Of a DNA stretch of 64,000 nt, positions 32,616 through 41,131 are shown piece after piece. The DNA is from Pseudarthrobacter sp. NBSH8. GTDB taxonomy: Bacteria; Actinomycetota; Actinomycetes; Actinomycetales; Micrococcaceae. The DNA lies in assembly GCF_014217545.1 (NCBI RefSeq), contig NZ_CP043178.1:3996737-4060736 (forward strand), in the 5' to 3' direction. Position 1 is the stretch's first letter; each line of letters opens with the position of its first letter. The notes below the pieces were generated by a model. It was not told the DNA's origin, made no database searches, and saw only the letters and a program-made list of their open reading frames with translations. The translations under genes and the position numbers were made by a program.

Positions 32616-33578
32616 TTACTTTCCTGCCGTTGCCGGGGCGGTTTCCGGAGCGGACTCGCTGCCGGGTCCACCGGTCAGGTGTGAGTGGTATTCCACTTCG
32701 TCCTTGGTGAGATCGAAGTAGGCGTCTTCCAGAGACGACTGCTGCGGGGTGAGCTCGTAGACGAGGACCCGGTTGTCCAGTGCCACCTGGGCGATCTGCC
32801 GCGCGTCCAGGCCCGTCACTTCCAGGGTTTCGGGCTGGCCCTGATCCACCGTCACGCCATCGCCGGACAGCAGGGCTGACAGCTGGGTGGCCGCGGATGT
32901 GCGGACCAGGGTCTTGACCTGACGGGTGCCCGCAATGATGTCCTGCACGGGGGCGTCCGCAATAATTTTTCCGCGGCCGATCACGATCAGGTGATCTGCT
33001 GTCTGGGCCATCTCGCTCATGAGGTGTGAGGACAGGAAGACGGTCTTGCCCTCTCCGGCAAGGTAGCGGACCAGGTTGCGGACCCACAACACACCTTCCG
33101 GATCGAGGCCGTTGACCGGCTCGTCCAGGATCAGGGTCTGAGGATCGCCCAAGAGCGCGTTGGCAATGCCCAGGCGCTGCCCCATGCCCAGCGAGAAGCC
33201 GCCTGCCTTCTTCCGGGCCACGGCCTCCAAACCGGTCATCTCGATGACTTCATGTACCCGGGATGTGGGGATGTTGTGCGTCGCCGCCATGGCCCGCAGG
33301 TGGTTGTAGGCGCTGCGGCTGGTGTGAACCGCTTTGGCGTCCAGCAGCGCTCCGACCTCGTGCAGGGGGGCCGGGTGGTCGGCGTAGTGCAGGCCGTTGA
33401 CTGTCACCGTGCCCGACGTCGGGCGGTCCAGTCCCATGATCATGCGCATGGTGGTGGATTTGCCGGCTCCGTTCGGACCTAGGAAGCCCGTTACTTGCCC
33501 TGCCTTGACGGTGAAGCTGACGCCGTCAACCGCCGTTTTGCTGCCGTAGACCTTGGACAGGCCTGTTGCCTCAATCAT
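32616..33578 (-). CDS. ABC transporter ATP-binding protein
   Basis: Protein of 320 aa. Walker A GPNGAGKST (residues about 34-42), signature FSLGMGQRLGIANALLGDP, Walker B LILDEPVNGLDPEG and the H-loop SSHLMSEM are all present. The C-terminal ~100 residues resemble the accessory domain of drug/antimicrobial-peptide exporter ATPases. It pairs with the ABC-2 permease directly downstream and sits upstream of the two-component system, forming a four-gene leftward cassette. The 173 bases upstream hold its promoter and a GCAGCC/GGCTGC hairpin near 33599. Confidence 0.95.
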   Translation of the reverse strand: MIEATGLSKVYGSKTAVDGVSFTVKAGQVTGFLGPNGAGKSTTMRMIMGLDRPTSGTVTVNGLHYADHPAPLHEVGALLDAKAVHTSRSAYNHLRAMAATHNIPTSRVHEVIEMTGLEAVARKKAGGFSLGMGQRLGIANALLGDPQTLILDEPVNGLDPEGVLWVRNLVRYLAGEGKTVFLSSHLMSEMAQTADHLIVIGRGKIIADAPVQDIIAGTRQVKTLVRTSAATQLSALLSGDGVTVDQGQPETLEVTGLDARQIAQVALDNRVLVYELTPQQSSLEDAYFDLTKDEVEYHSHLTGGPGSESAPETAPATAGK

Positions 33579-33751
33579 GGAAGTGTTCCTTAGAACAGCA
33601 GCCGCGTGGCTGCGGAATGCGGGGAAGTTTCGTTTGTACGCTCCACGCTACCGACGGCACCGCCGGATTTCGCCTGTCTCAGGGATGATTCAGGGTCGAA
33701 TCAGGGTAGTCCGGACGGATGATTAGGGGTCCCCTCCGGGACGCAGCCGCC

Positions 33752-35251
33752 TTAGGTGCGGGGCGAGTAGTACGTCAGGGCGCGCGGTTCCACCCGGATC
33801 CGGACGCTTCGCACGCCGGCCAGTGCTTCGCCGTCGACCGCCAGCGCCATGGGGGAGCCTTCCGACTCAATCCGGACCTCTCTGGCTTCCCGCAGGTGGG
33901 TGATCCGGGACGTCGACACCGTGCCGGTCAGCACCGACCACAGGAGCCGGAGCCGGGCAAAGGATTCGTCGGCGGTGATCATCCGGACATCCAGGACGCC
34001 GTCGTCCAGCACGGGCCGCGACAAGGGCGCGTGGTCCCGGGGGTAGTAGCGGCCGCGGCCGATGTACGCGATCCAGAGTTTGTGCCGGACACCGTCCACG
34101 GTCAAGGCGGTGGGCGTCCCTGCGGCGAAGGTCCGGAACATTGCCGCAACGCCGGCCAGCGGTTTGCCGAGGGCCGGCTGCAGCTGCTCCCTGCGCCGGA
34201 CGAGGTTGGGGTAGAGGCCGATGCTGGCGGTGTTCAGCATGATCAGGTCAGCTCTCTCCGGGTTGCCCGCCAGCCCGCGCTCCACGGTCACAACGCCGAC
34301 GTCGGCGCGGGCCGCTTCACCTGCGGTCGCGGCTGCCACAGCGTCGTTAAGGTTGCCAGTTCCCGTGTCCCGGGCGAAGTGGTTAAGGGTCCCGCCCGGG
34401 AGCACCAGCAGGGGAAGGGAACGTTGGACGGCTGCCGCGGCCGCGGTGCCAACGGTTCCGTCTCCGCCCCAGACACCCAGGGCACGGGTATCCGGGTGGG
34501 AAGCGGTGGCCTGGATAGCCTCGACCAAACTCTCACCTAGCTGGACCGTTTTTATATACGCTTTGGGGAATACTTCCTGGAGGGCGTCCGCTGTCTGTTC
34601 CGTAAACGAGCCGCCAAGGGTATTCACCACGATGCTGAGGCCTTCACCGCCGGGCAGCGTGGGGGCTTCGGTTTCGGTGCGGGACACACCGGGAAACGGT
34701 GGGCGGACTGGCCACCACTTGCGGGTCACCAGCGCCGCCCCTGCGCCGATCGCCGAACCGAAGAACACATCCGATGGCCAATGGGCGCCGGTATGGACCC
34801 GCGAGTAGGCCACCCCCAGTGCCACCGGCGCAAGTGCCGCACCGACCACCGGCTTGACCATCCCGGCGCCGAGCGCGAAGGCAATAGCCGAGGCCGAATG
34901 CCCCGATGGCATGGATGAGCTGGTGGGCTGCGGGTGGACGAACCGGAAAACCGGCAGATGCTCCGGGAGCGGCCGTGCCCGCGGAAGCAGCGTCTTGAAC
35001 ACCACATTGGTCACCGCTGATGCCACCGCTTGGGCGATCAGCCCGTGCATGGCGGCCCTCCGGGGCTTGCCGGGAAACGCGGCCATGATCGCCGCTGCCA
35101 CCATCCACAGTTTGCCGTGAGTGGCGGACGCCGAGAGGCGGCGGAAAAACGTATCGTGGTTCCCGCCCGGGAACGACGCCACACCGCGGACGAGATACCG
35201 GTCAAGTCGGCTGATCAACCCGGGTGCTTTGCGCCACACTCTGTACATCAC
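33752..35251 (-). CDS. PAP2 phosphatase fused to a diacylglycerol kinase-like domain
   Basis: Protein of 499 aa with two enzymes in one chain. The N-terminal half (about 1-190) is a membrane PAP2 phosphatase: KTLLPRARPLP (KxxxxxxRP), SSSMPSGHSASA (PSGH) and SRVHTGAHWPSDV (SRxxxxxHxxxD). The C-terminal half (about 205-499) is a DAGK/NAD-kinase-like catalytic domain with WGGDGTVGTAAAA (GGDGT) and LPGGTLNHFARDTG. The fusion could remove a phosphate from a lipid and rephosphorylate another or the same lipid, so it may recycle phosphatidate/diacylglycerol or undecaprenyl lipids. Such fusions occur in actinobacteria; the substrate here is not known. Confidence 0.9.
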   Translation of the reverse strand: MMYRVWRKAPGLISRLDRYLVRGVASFPGGNHDTFFRRLSASATHGKLWMVAAAIMAAFPGKPRRAAMHGLIAQAVASAVTNVVFKTLLPRARPLPEHLPVFRFVHPQPTSSSMPSGHSASAIAFALGAGMVKPVVGAALAPVALGVAYSRVHTGAHWPSDVFFGSAIGAGAALVTRKWWPVRPPFPGVSRTETEAPTLPGGEGLSIVVNTLGGSFTEQTADALQEVFPKAYIKTVQLGESLVEAIQATASHPDTRALGVWGGDGTVGTAAAAAVQRSLPLLVLPGGTLNHFARDTGTGNLNDAVAAATAGEAARADVGVVTVERGLAGNPERADLIMLNTASIGLYPNLVRRREQLQPALGKPLAGVAAMFRTFAAGTPTALTVDGVRHKLWIAYIGRGRYYPRDHAPLSRPVLDDGVLDVRMITADESFARLRLLWSVLTGTVSTSRITHLREAREVRIESEGSPMALAVDGEALAGVRSVRIRVEPRALTYYSPRT

Positions 35252-35291
35252 CCCACCCTATTACCGGTAGTCCCGCCCTGCGTGGAGGTCG

Positions 35292-36488
35292 CTACTTGGA
35301 GGACAGGGGCCTCGCGGCTCCGGCGAGGAGCAATGCCACCACGATCGGTGCGAGGATCGCCAAGAGTGCCAGATGGATTCCCGTGAGGTCACCCAGGTAG
35401 CCCAGCAAGGGCGGGCCGGCGAGGAAGGAAACGTACCCCAGGGTGGAGACAACCGAAACCCTCGCGGCAGCGTGCTTCGGATCGTCGGCAGCAGCGGACA
35501 TTCCCATGGGGAACGCCATCGCGGCGCCCACACCCCACAGGGCAGCACCAACACCGGCCAGCCAGATGTTCCCTGCGAGCACAAACACGCACAGGCCTGC
35601 AGCCGCGGCGGCCATGCTAGCCCGGAGCACCACAACACGTCCGTGGATGTCGATCGCGCGGCCGCCGAAAAGCCGCATGGCTGTCATCGCCAGCACAAAC
35701 AAGGCGAACATCAGGGCACCGGTCGATTCCGAGGCACCCAGTCCGTCTACGGTGGCCTTGGCGAGCCAGTCGTTTCCGGCCCCTTCAGTGAGTGTTGCAC
35801 CCAGGACCACAACGCCGATCAGCAGGGTGCGGCTGTCCCGCCAGGCAGACGGCCCCTTGACGGTCTGCGGCTCACCTTCCACCGGAAGGGCGTGAGCTAT
35901 GTGCGGGAGGAAGTAGCGGGGCGCCACGAGGGCCACTACCACCACCGCGCCGGCGATGGCCAGCAGGTGCAACGGCAGGCCAACACCGATCGTTGACAGG
36001 CCCGCGCCGATCAGCGCCCCCAGAAAGGCCCCGCCGCTGAAGGCCGCATGGAACTGCGGCATGATGGTGCGCCGAAGCTTGTGCTCGACGTCTGCCCCTT
36101 CAATGTTCTGGGAAACGTCCCACAGCCCGACGCCGATGCCGAAGAAGAACAGCGCAACGGCAGTGCCCGGCACCGATTCCGCCGACAATGACAGTGCAAT
36201 GCCCACCCCGGCCAGGGCTGACAGCAAACCGCCTGCTCGCACCGCGTTGGCGGTGCCGATCTTCCCCACCACAAGTCCCGCCGTCGGAAGGGCCAGCAGT
36301 GAGCCGACGGCAATACACAGCAGAAGCGCGCCCATCTGGCCGGAGGTCAGGTGCAGCGTCTCGGTGACGGCGGGGATTCTGGCGGCCCAGCTGGCAAAAA
36401 CAAAGCCGTTGACACCGAAGACCACGAAAGTGGCGGCCGCGGCTGCCCTTAGGGACGGCCCGGCCGTCGTGCTGGTGTTGATGCTCAT
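35292..36488 (-). CDS. MFS transporter
   Basis: Protein of 398 aa with 12 predicted helices. The N-terminal block TFVVFGVNGFVFASWAARIP followed by TSGQMGALLLC matches the bacterial MFS subgroup often listed as FucP-distant or YbjJ-like. The ATG at 36488 overlaps the stop of the DeoR regulator gene (ATGA), so the two are translationally coupled and share the operator at 37259-37291. DeoR regulators usually sense phosphorylated sugars, so a sugar or sugar-related substrate is a reasonable guess, but no catabolic enzyme is adjacent. Confidence 0.9.
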   Translation of the reverse strand: MSINTSTTAGPSLRAAAAATFVVFGVNGFVFASWAARIPAVTETLHLTSGQMGALLLCIAVGSLLALPTAGLVVGKIGTANAVRAGGLLSALAGVGIALSLSAESVPGTAVALFFFGIGVGLWDVSQNIEGADVEHKLRRTIMPQFHAAFSGGAFLGALIGAGLSTIGVGLPLHLLAIAGAVVVVALVAPRYFLPHIAHALPVEGEPQTVKGPSAWRDSRTLLIGVVVLGATLTEGAGNDWLAKATVDGLGASESTGALMFALFVLAMTAMRLFGGRAIDIHGRVVVLRASMAAAAAGLCVFVLAGNIWLAGVGAALWGVGAAMAFPMGMSAAADDPKHAAARVSVVSTLGYVSFLAGPPLLGYLGDLTGIHLALLAILAPIVVALLLAGAARPLSSK

Positions 36489-37258
36489 GCTTTGACTACT
36501 TCCACCGACAGCTTGTTGAGGAGTGCGAGTTCGTCCGCACTCAGGTCTTTGTCCGTGACTATCACGTGCACTGCGTCCAAGGGGGCAACCAGTGCCATCG
36601 CGGTGGCATTCCATTTGGCACCGGCGCAGGCAACAATTACCCGCGCCGCCGATTCAAGGCCAGCCCGCTTCACTGCGGCGTCCTCGAGATCATGGGCCAG
36701 GAGGCCGTCCTTTAGGTTCAAGGCGCAGGGCGTGACCACTGCCGTGTCGAAGCGCAGGGACCGGATGTTGGCTTGCGCGAGCGGCCCCTGGAACGACAGC
36801 TCGCCGGGTACCAGGCTTCCGCCGGGGAGCAGCAGGGCAGGACGCTGGCCGGCATGCGGGTCGCCATCTGTGACCGTTGTCAGGGAGCGCATGGACATGG
36901 GCATTAGCGTCAGTTCGCGCCCGCGGAGGACACGGGCAATTTCCGTGGCTGTCGTGCCGCTGTCCAGCCACACATGTTCGCGCGCTCCCAGCAGGCCGGC
37001 CACAGCGACGGCGATCCTGACCTTCACGGCCTGGTCTTCGAGTTCGCGCTGGCCGTAGCCGGGGTTTTCGCCGCCGGCAATAAGGCTCGTAGCACCGCCG
37101 TGGACCCGGCGAAGGACGCCATGCGCTGCGAGCAGCTCAAGGTCCCGCCGGATGGTGGCGCCCGATGCGTCGCACGCCAGGGTCAGCTCTTCCACCGAGA
37201 CCTCGGTTTTACGGCGCAGCAGCTCCCCAATCAGGCGGTGCCGCTCTTCGGTCTTCAT
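36485..37258 (-). CDS. DeoR-family transcriptional repressor
   Basis: Protein of 257 aa. The N-terminal helix-turn-helix (EERHRLIGELLRRKTEVSVE, then TIRRDLELLAAHGVLRRVHG) and a C-terminal DeoRC sugar-phosphate sensor domain (VWLDSGTTATEIARVL; AKWNATAMALVAP) are clear. I chose the ATG at 37258 (MKTEERHR), which directly abuts a perfect 11-bp inverted repeat; no Shine-Dalgarno is visible, so the transcript could be leaderless. Earlier ATGs in the same frame lie within the operator. It is coupled to the MFS gene downstream and probably represses both. Confidence 0.92.
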   Translation of the reverse strand: MKTEERHRLIGELLRRKTEVSVEELTLACDASGATIRRDLELLAAHGVLRRVHGGATSLIAGGENPGYGQRELEDQAVKVRIAVAVAGLLGAREHVWLDSGTTATEIARVLRGRELTLMPMSMRSLTTVTDGDPHAGQRPALLLPGGSLVPGELSFQGPLAQANIRSLRFDTAVVTPCALNLKDGLLAHDLEDAAVKRAGLESAARVIVACAGAKWNATAMALVAPLDAVHVIVTDKDLSADELALLNKLSVEVVKA

Positions 37259-37291
37259 GTTCATATGATAGCAATTCTTGATCATATGAAC
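37259..37291. promoter_or_regulatory. operator for the DeoR repressor
   Basis: Perfect 11-bp arms GTTCATATGAT (37259-37269) and ATCATATGAAC (37281-37291) with an 11-base spacer, touching the start codon of the repressor gene. Each arm itself contains CATATG. Centre-to-centre spacing is 22 bases, two helical turns, as expected for a dimeric repressor. It lies 13 bases from the stop of the ABC-F gene upstream. Confidence 0.75.
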
Positions 37292-37303
37292 ATTAGCTGA
37301 CGC

Positions 37304-38986
37304 TTAGCGGGCGCGCTCAACCCGCTTTTCGTCCCACACGGGCTCGGGGGACTCGTAGACGCGGCCGTCGGAACCGAACACCAGGAACCGGTCGAAGGTG
37401 CGGGCGAACCAGCGGTCGTGGGTAACAGCCAGGACGGTTCCCTCGAAGTGGTCGATCGCCTTTTCCAGAGCCTCGGCCGAATGGAGGTCCAGGTTGTCCG
37501 TGGGTTCATCCAACAGCAGGAGCGTGGCGCCGGAGAGCTGCAGCAGCAGGATCTGGAACCGCGCCTGCTGGCCGCCGGAGAGGGACTCGTACTTCTGCTC
37601 CGACTGCGATGCAAGTCCGTAGCCGTCCAGGGCGCCGGCGGCGGCCTCACGTCCCAGACCGGACCGGTGCTCGTCGCCGCGGTGCAGGATCTCCAGCAGG
37701 GTCTTGCCCAAGAGGTCGGGCCGGACGTGGGTCTGGGCGAAGAAGCCGGGCCGGATGCGGGCGCCGAGTTTAACGGTGCCTTCGTGCGGCACTTCGGCAA
37801 TATCGACTTCGGACACGGGGAGGTGCTCGCGTTCGGGGTCCGTCCCGCCCGTGGCGAGCAGCCGCAGGAAATGGCTCTTGCCGGTGCCGTTGGAGCCGAG
37901 CACACCCACGCGGTCCCCGAACCACACCTCGGTGGAGAACGGCTTCATCAGCCCGGTCAGTTCCAGTTTCTCAGCCACGACAGCTCGCTTGGCGGTCCGG
38001 CCGCCCTTCAGCCGCATGCGCACGTTCTGTTCGATCGGCAGTGCCTCGGGCGGCCCGGCCTCGAGGAACTTGGCCAGGCGCGTCTGGGCGGCCTGGTAGC
38101 GGTTGGCCATGTCGGAGCGGAAGGCCGCCTTATTCTTGTACATGTTGACGAGTTCCTTGAGCTTCGCGTGCTCCTCGTCCCAACGCTTGCGGAGCTCCTC
38201 GAAGCGGGCGTTCCGGTCGGCGCGGGCGTCAACGTAGGAGCCAAAGCCGCCGCCGTGCACCCAGGCACCTGCGCCATTGATACCCGGTTCGAGGGTCACG
38301 ATGCGTCCGGCCGCATTGTTTAGCAGCTCGCGGTCGTGGCTGATGAAGAAAACAGTTTTTTTGGACTCGTTGAGCTTGTCCTCAAGCCAGCGCTTGCCCG
38401 GCACGTCCAGGTAGTTGTCCGGCTCATCGAGAAGGAGCAGCTCGTCGGGGCCGGCAAACAGGGCCTCCAGTACCAGGCGCTTCTGCTCGCCGCCGGAAAG
38501 GCTCGACGCCGGGCGGTGCTGCGCACGGTCGAAGGGCAGTCCGAGGGCGGCCATGCAGACCTCGTCCCAGACGGTTTCGACGTCATAGCCTCCTGCGTCT
38601 CCCCAGTCCACGATCGCCTGGGCGTACCGCATCTGGGTGGGCTCGTCGTCGTGCTCCACCATCGCGAGCTCAGCTGAGTCCACTTCCTTGGCCGCGGCGG
38701 CCAGGGCCGGCGGGGCGGCGGAAACGAGCAGGTCGCGGACCGTGGATTCATCCCTGACCTGGCCGACGAACTGGCGCATGATGCCCATGTTTCCGGAGCG
38801 CCCGATCACACCTTCATCCGGAACAAGGTCGCCGGAAATGATCCGGAAGAGGGTGGTCTTGCCGGTGCCGTTGGGGCCGATCAGGGCTGTTTTGGTACCG
38901 TCCGGGACCTTGAAGGTCACGCCGTTGAGCAGGTGGGTGCCATCGGAAAGGAAGTAGTCAATACCGGAAATGTCTATGTGGGCCAC
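37304..38986 (-). CDS. ABC-F family ATPase
   Basis: Protein of 560 aa with two ABC domains and no membrane helices. First Walker A GPNGTGKTT (about residue 37) with signature LSGGEQKRLVLEAL and Walker B LLLLDEPDNYLD; second Walker A GSNGTGKS with LSGGQQARFQILLL and LLLLDEPTDNLD. The charged linker between them (about 250-330) is the ribosome-reaching P-site interaction motif region. ABC-F proteins act on ribosomes, rescuing stalled ones or protecting against antibiotics. I chose the GTG at 38986 (VAHIDISGIDYFL), preceded by GGGAAG eight bases upstream; the longer frame upstream overlaps the inverted repeat. Family-level resistance function cannot be deduced. Confidence 0.93.
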   Translation of the reverse strand: MAHIDISGIDYFLSDGTHLLNGVTFKVPDGTKTALIGPNGTGKTTLFRIISGDLVPDEGVIGRSGNMGIMRQFVGQVRDESTVRDLLVSAAPPALAAAAKEVDSAELAMVEHDDEPTQMRYAQAIVDWGDAGGYDVETVWDEVCMAALGLPFDRAQHRPASSLSGGEQKRLVLEALFAGPDELLLLDEPDNYLDVPGKRWLEDKLNESKKTVFFISHDRELLNNAAGRIVTLEPGINGAGAWVHGGGFGSYVDARADRNARFEELRKRWDEEHAKLKELVNMYKNKAAFRSDMANRYQAAQTRLAKFLEAGPPEALPIEQNVRMRLKGGRTAKRAVVAEKLELTGLMKPFSTEVWFGDRVGVLGSNGTGKSHFLRLLATGGTDPEREHLPVSEVDIAEVPHEGTVKLGARIRPGFFAQTHVRPDLLGKTLLEILHRGDEHRSGLGREAAAGALDGYGLASQSEQKYESLSGGQQARFQILLLQLSGATLLLLDEPTDNLDLHSAEALEKAIDHFEGTVLAVTHDRWFARTFDRFLVFGSDGRVYESPEPVWDEKRVERAR

Positions 38987-39015
38987 GCCAACAATCTTCC
39001 CACGCCCGCCCCACA

Positions 39016-39080
39016 CGAGTTTTTGTCCAGATAGTGTGCCGTCTCCACCACTTTGCGCGGAACATCTGGACAAAAACTCG
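39016..39080. repeat. 17-bp perfect inverted repeat between two genes
   Basis: Arms 39016-39032 (CGAGTTTTTGTCCAGAT) and 39064-39080 (its exact reverse complement) with a 31-base spacer, starting five bases after the penicillin-binding protein stop codon. It could be a terminator for that gene or a dispersed extragenic palindromic element. It ends 29 bases before the ABC-F start. Confidence 0.75.
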
Positions 39081-39084
39081 AGGG

Positions 39085-41076
39085 TTAGCCGGCGGCGGTA
39101 AGGAACTGCTTGAGCAGAGGCCCGGACGTGGTGGCTCCAAGGCCGCCGTCCTCAACAAAGACGGCCACGGCCAGGTCACCGTGGACAGCCACAATCCAGG
39201 CGTGCGTCTTGGGCGGGTTCTCGTTGCCGAACTCCGCCGTGCCGGTCTTGGCGCCCACCGGCGCGCCCGGAACGGTCGACAGGAAGCCGGCGTGGCCGGA
39301 CGTCACCACTGCCCGCATCATGTCGGACAGCGCCGCGGCCTCAGCGGCAGTGATCGGCTGGCCGGACGCCTTGGACGGCGCCTCGGGCGTAACGGTCGAC
39401 GACGGCGCACCCGCGTCCGCGTCCGCCGTCGCCGCGCCGGAGGTGTCTTTGGCAGTTGCGCCGTCTGGGTTCAGGACCAGCTGCGGTGAGACGGGGGATC
39501 CCTTGCCCACGGAGCCGGCCATGATGGCCGCCGCCAGCGGGGACAGGAGCACCTTGCCCTGGCCGATCATCGAGGCGGCACGTTCGGTGCCGGCAGCCTC
39601 GCCCGGAACGGATCCCAGGAACGCCACGGCGCCCAGCGCGGGGGCCTCCACGGCCACGCCCATGGCGACGGCGGCGGCCTCAAGCTGGGCCTGCGTGACC
39701 GTGTCCCGCGCAGCGATGAACGCCGTGTTGCACGAGTGGGCAAAGGCGTCGCGGAGTGGCACCGATCCCAGTGAGGATTCCGGGTAGCCTTCCGCGTTCT
39801 TGAACGTGCGGCCGTCCACGGTGAGGGTGGGTGTGCACTCCACCTTCGAATCGGGTGTCAGGCCGTTGCGGAGCATGGCGAGCGAGTCGATGATCTTGAA
39901 CGTTGACCCGGGCGCGTACTGGCCCAGCATTGCGGTGTTGTAGCCGTTGCTTCCCGGGCCGGAGGCCGCCGCGAGAACCGCGCCAGTGGACGGGCGGAGC
40001 GCCACGATGGCCGACGCCGGGCCCACACCCGCAAGGGTGCTCTCGGCCAGTGCCTGGAGGTTTGGATCCAGTGTGGTTTTCAAAGGCGTGCCCGGGGTCG
40101 GGGCCATCTCGAACACCACCCTGCGGGGATCTGTCCCTGCGGCCCGGATCTGTTCGCTGGTCAGGTCGGCCCGCTGCGCACGGATCACCACGGCATCTGT
40201 GCCGCGGAGTTGTGCGTCGTACTGCTGCTGGAGGCCGCCGACGCCGGTCACGTCTCCGGCGGTCAGAACGCCGCCAGACGCCTCGATCTGTTCCGCCGTG
40301 ACCTCTCCCACGGTGCCGAGGACTGCCCTCGCGAACGTGCGGCTGGGCGCCAGCGGCTGGACTTCGGGGATGGCGCGGGCACCAGAAATGGCCGTGATCT
40401 GCGCGTCGGTGACAGTGCGGCCCTCGTCACGGAGGGTGATGGCCCGGACGAACGCCTCCGGACCGGAGGCCGCAACCTGATGGGCATAGGTGGCGGGATC
40501 CACGCCCACCAGTTCGGCGAGCTTGGTGGCCGACGCGGCGACGTCCGCGGATCCCAGAAGCAGCCTGTCAATCCCCACGTTCACCACGGGCCGGTACGTG
40601 ACAAGTTTCGCGTCACCGGCTCCAAGGATGTCGGCGCGCTGCGGCGACTGCGTGCCCTTGCTGAGGATTTCGCTGTCGCCGAGCCCCGGGACCAATGTGG
40701 CCGGGTTCCAGACGGTCAGCCATTTGTCCCCGGACTTCGTGAACTGTGCGGAGACCGTGTATTTCCACTCGCCGGCGCCGATTTTCCACGTGTAGTTCAG
40801 CGGAACGGCCGCAGTGTCGCCGTCCAGCGTGAGCTCGCCAGCCGCCACAGTGGGCTTGTCCGGATCCAGCGCCTTGAAGATGTCCTGGACCTGTTGTTTG
40901 GCCACCCCGGAGTCCTTGCCATCAAAGGCGATCGAGCCGACGTCGAGCGTGGAAAGCGCGGACGCAAACTGCTTGGCGGCGCTCTCGGCACCCCCTCTGC
41001 CGTCGTCGCAGGCAACCAGGGAGGCGCCGAGGATGAGTCCAGCTATGGCAAGTGACAGTTTTTTTGAGTTCCCCAC
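39085..41076 (-). CDS. penicillin-binding lipoprotein, MecA-type N-domain plus transpeptidase
   Basis: Protein of 663 aa. A lipoprotein signal ending LVAC places lipidated Cys23 at the outer membrane face. The NTF2-like MecA_N domain (about 30-145), a PBP dimerisation region (150-330) and a transpeptidase domain (340-663) follow. Active-site motifs: STFK with Ser391 and Lys394, SCN (448-450) and KTGTAEF near the C-terminus. It should cross-link peptidoglycan outside the cell, as a class B PBP resembling the MecA/PbpA type. The lipid anchor replaces the usual transmembrane anchor. A 17-bp inverted repeat lies directly downstream. Beta-lactam sensitivity is not predictable. Confidence 0.93.
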   Translation of the reverse strand: MGNSKKLSLAIAGLILGASLVACDDGRGGAESAAKQFASALSTLDVGSIAFDGKDSGVAKQQVQDIFKALDPDKPTVAAGELTLDGDTAAVPLNYTWKIGAGEWKYTVSAQFTKSGDKWLTVWNPATLVPGLGDSEILSKGTQSPQRADILGAGDAKLVTYRPVVNVGIDRLLLGSADVAASATKLAELVGVDPATYAHQVAASGPEAFVRAITLRDEGRTVTDAQITAISGARAIPEVQPLAPSRTFARAVLGTVGEVTAEQIEASGGVLTAGDVTGVGGLQQQYDAQLRGTDAVVIRAQRADLTSEQIRAAGTDPRRVVFEMAPTPGTPLKTTLDPNLQALAESTLAGVGPASAIVALRPSTGAVLAAASGPGSNGYNTAMLGQYAPGSTFKIIDSLAMLRNGLTPDSKVECTPTLTVDGRTFKNAEGYPESSLGSVPLRDAFAHSCNTAFIAARDTVTQAQLEAAAVAMGVAVEAPALGAVAFLGSVPGEAAGTERAASMIGQGKVLLSPLAAAIMAGSVGKGSPVSPQLVLNPDGATAKDTSGAATADADAGAPSSTVTPEAPSKASGQPITAAEAAALSDMMRAVVTSGHAGFLSTVPGAPVGAKTGTAEFGNENPPKTHAWIVAVHGDLAVAVFVEDGGLGATTSGPLLKQFLTAAG

Positions 41077-41131
41077 CGCGCTATTATGCCCCGATTTAAA
41101 CTGTGCCTGCGGTCACCCATCCTCGCCCGGT

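Noticed and set aside
37304..38986. Reading the ABC-F gene as an antibiotic resistance factor
   Set aside because: The family includes housekeeping ribosome-rescue proteins and nothing in the sequence or neighbourhood points to a specific drug.
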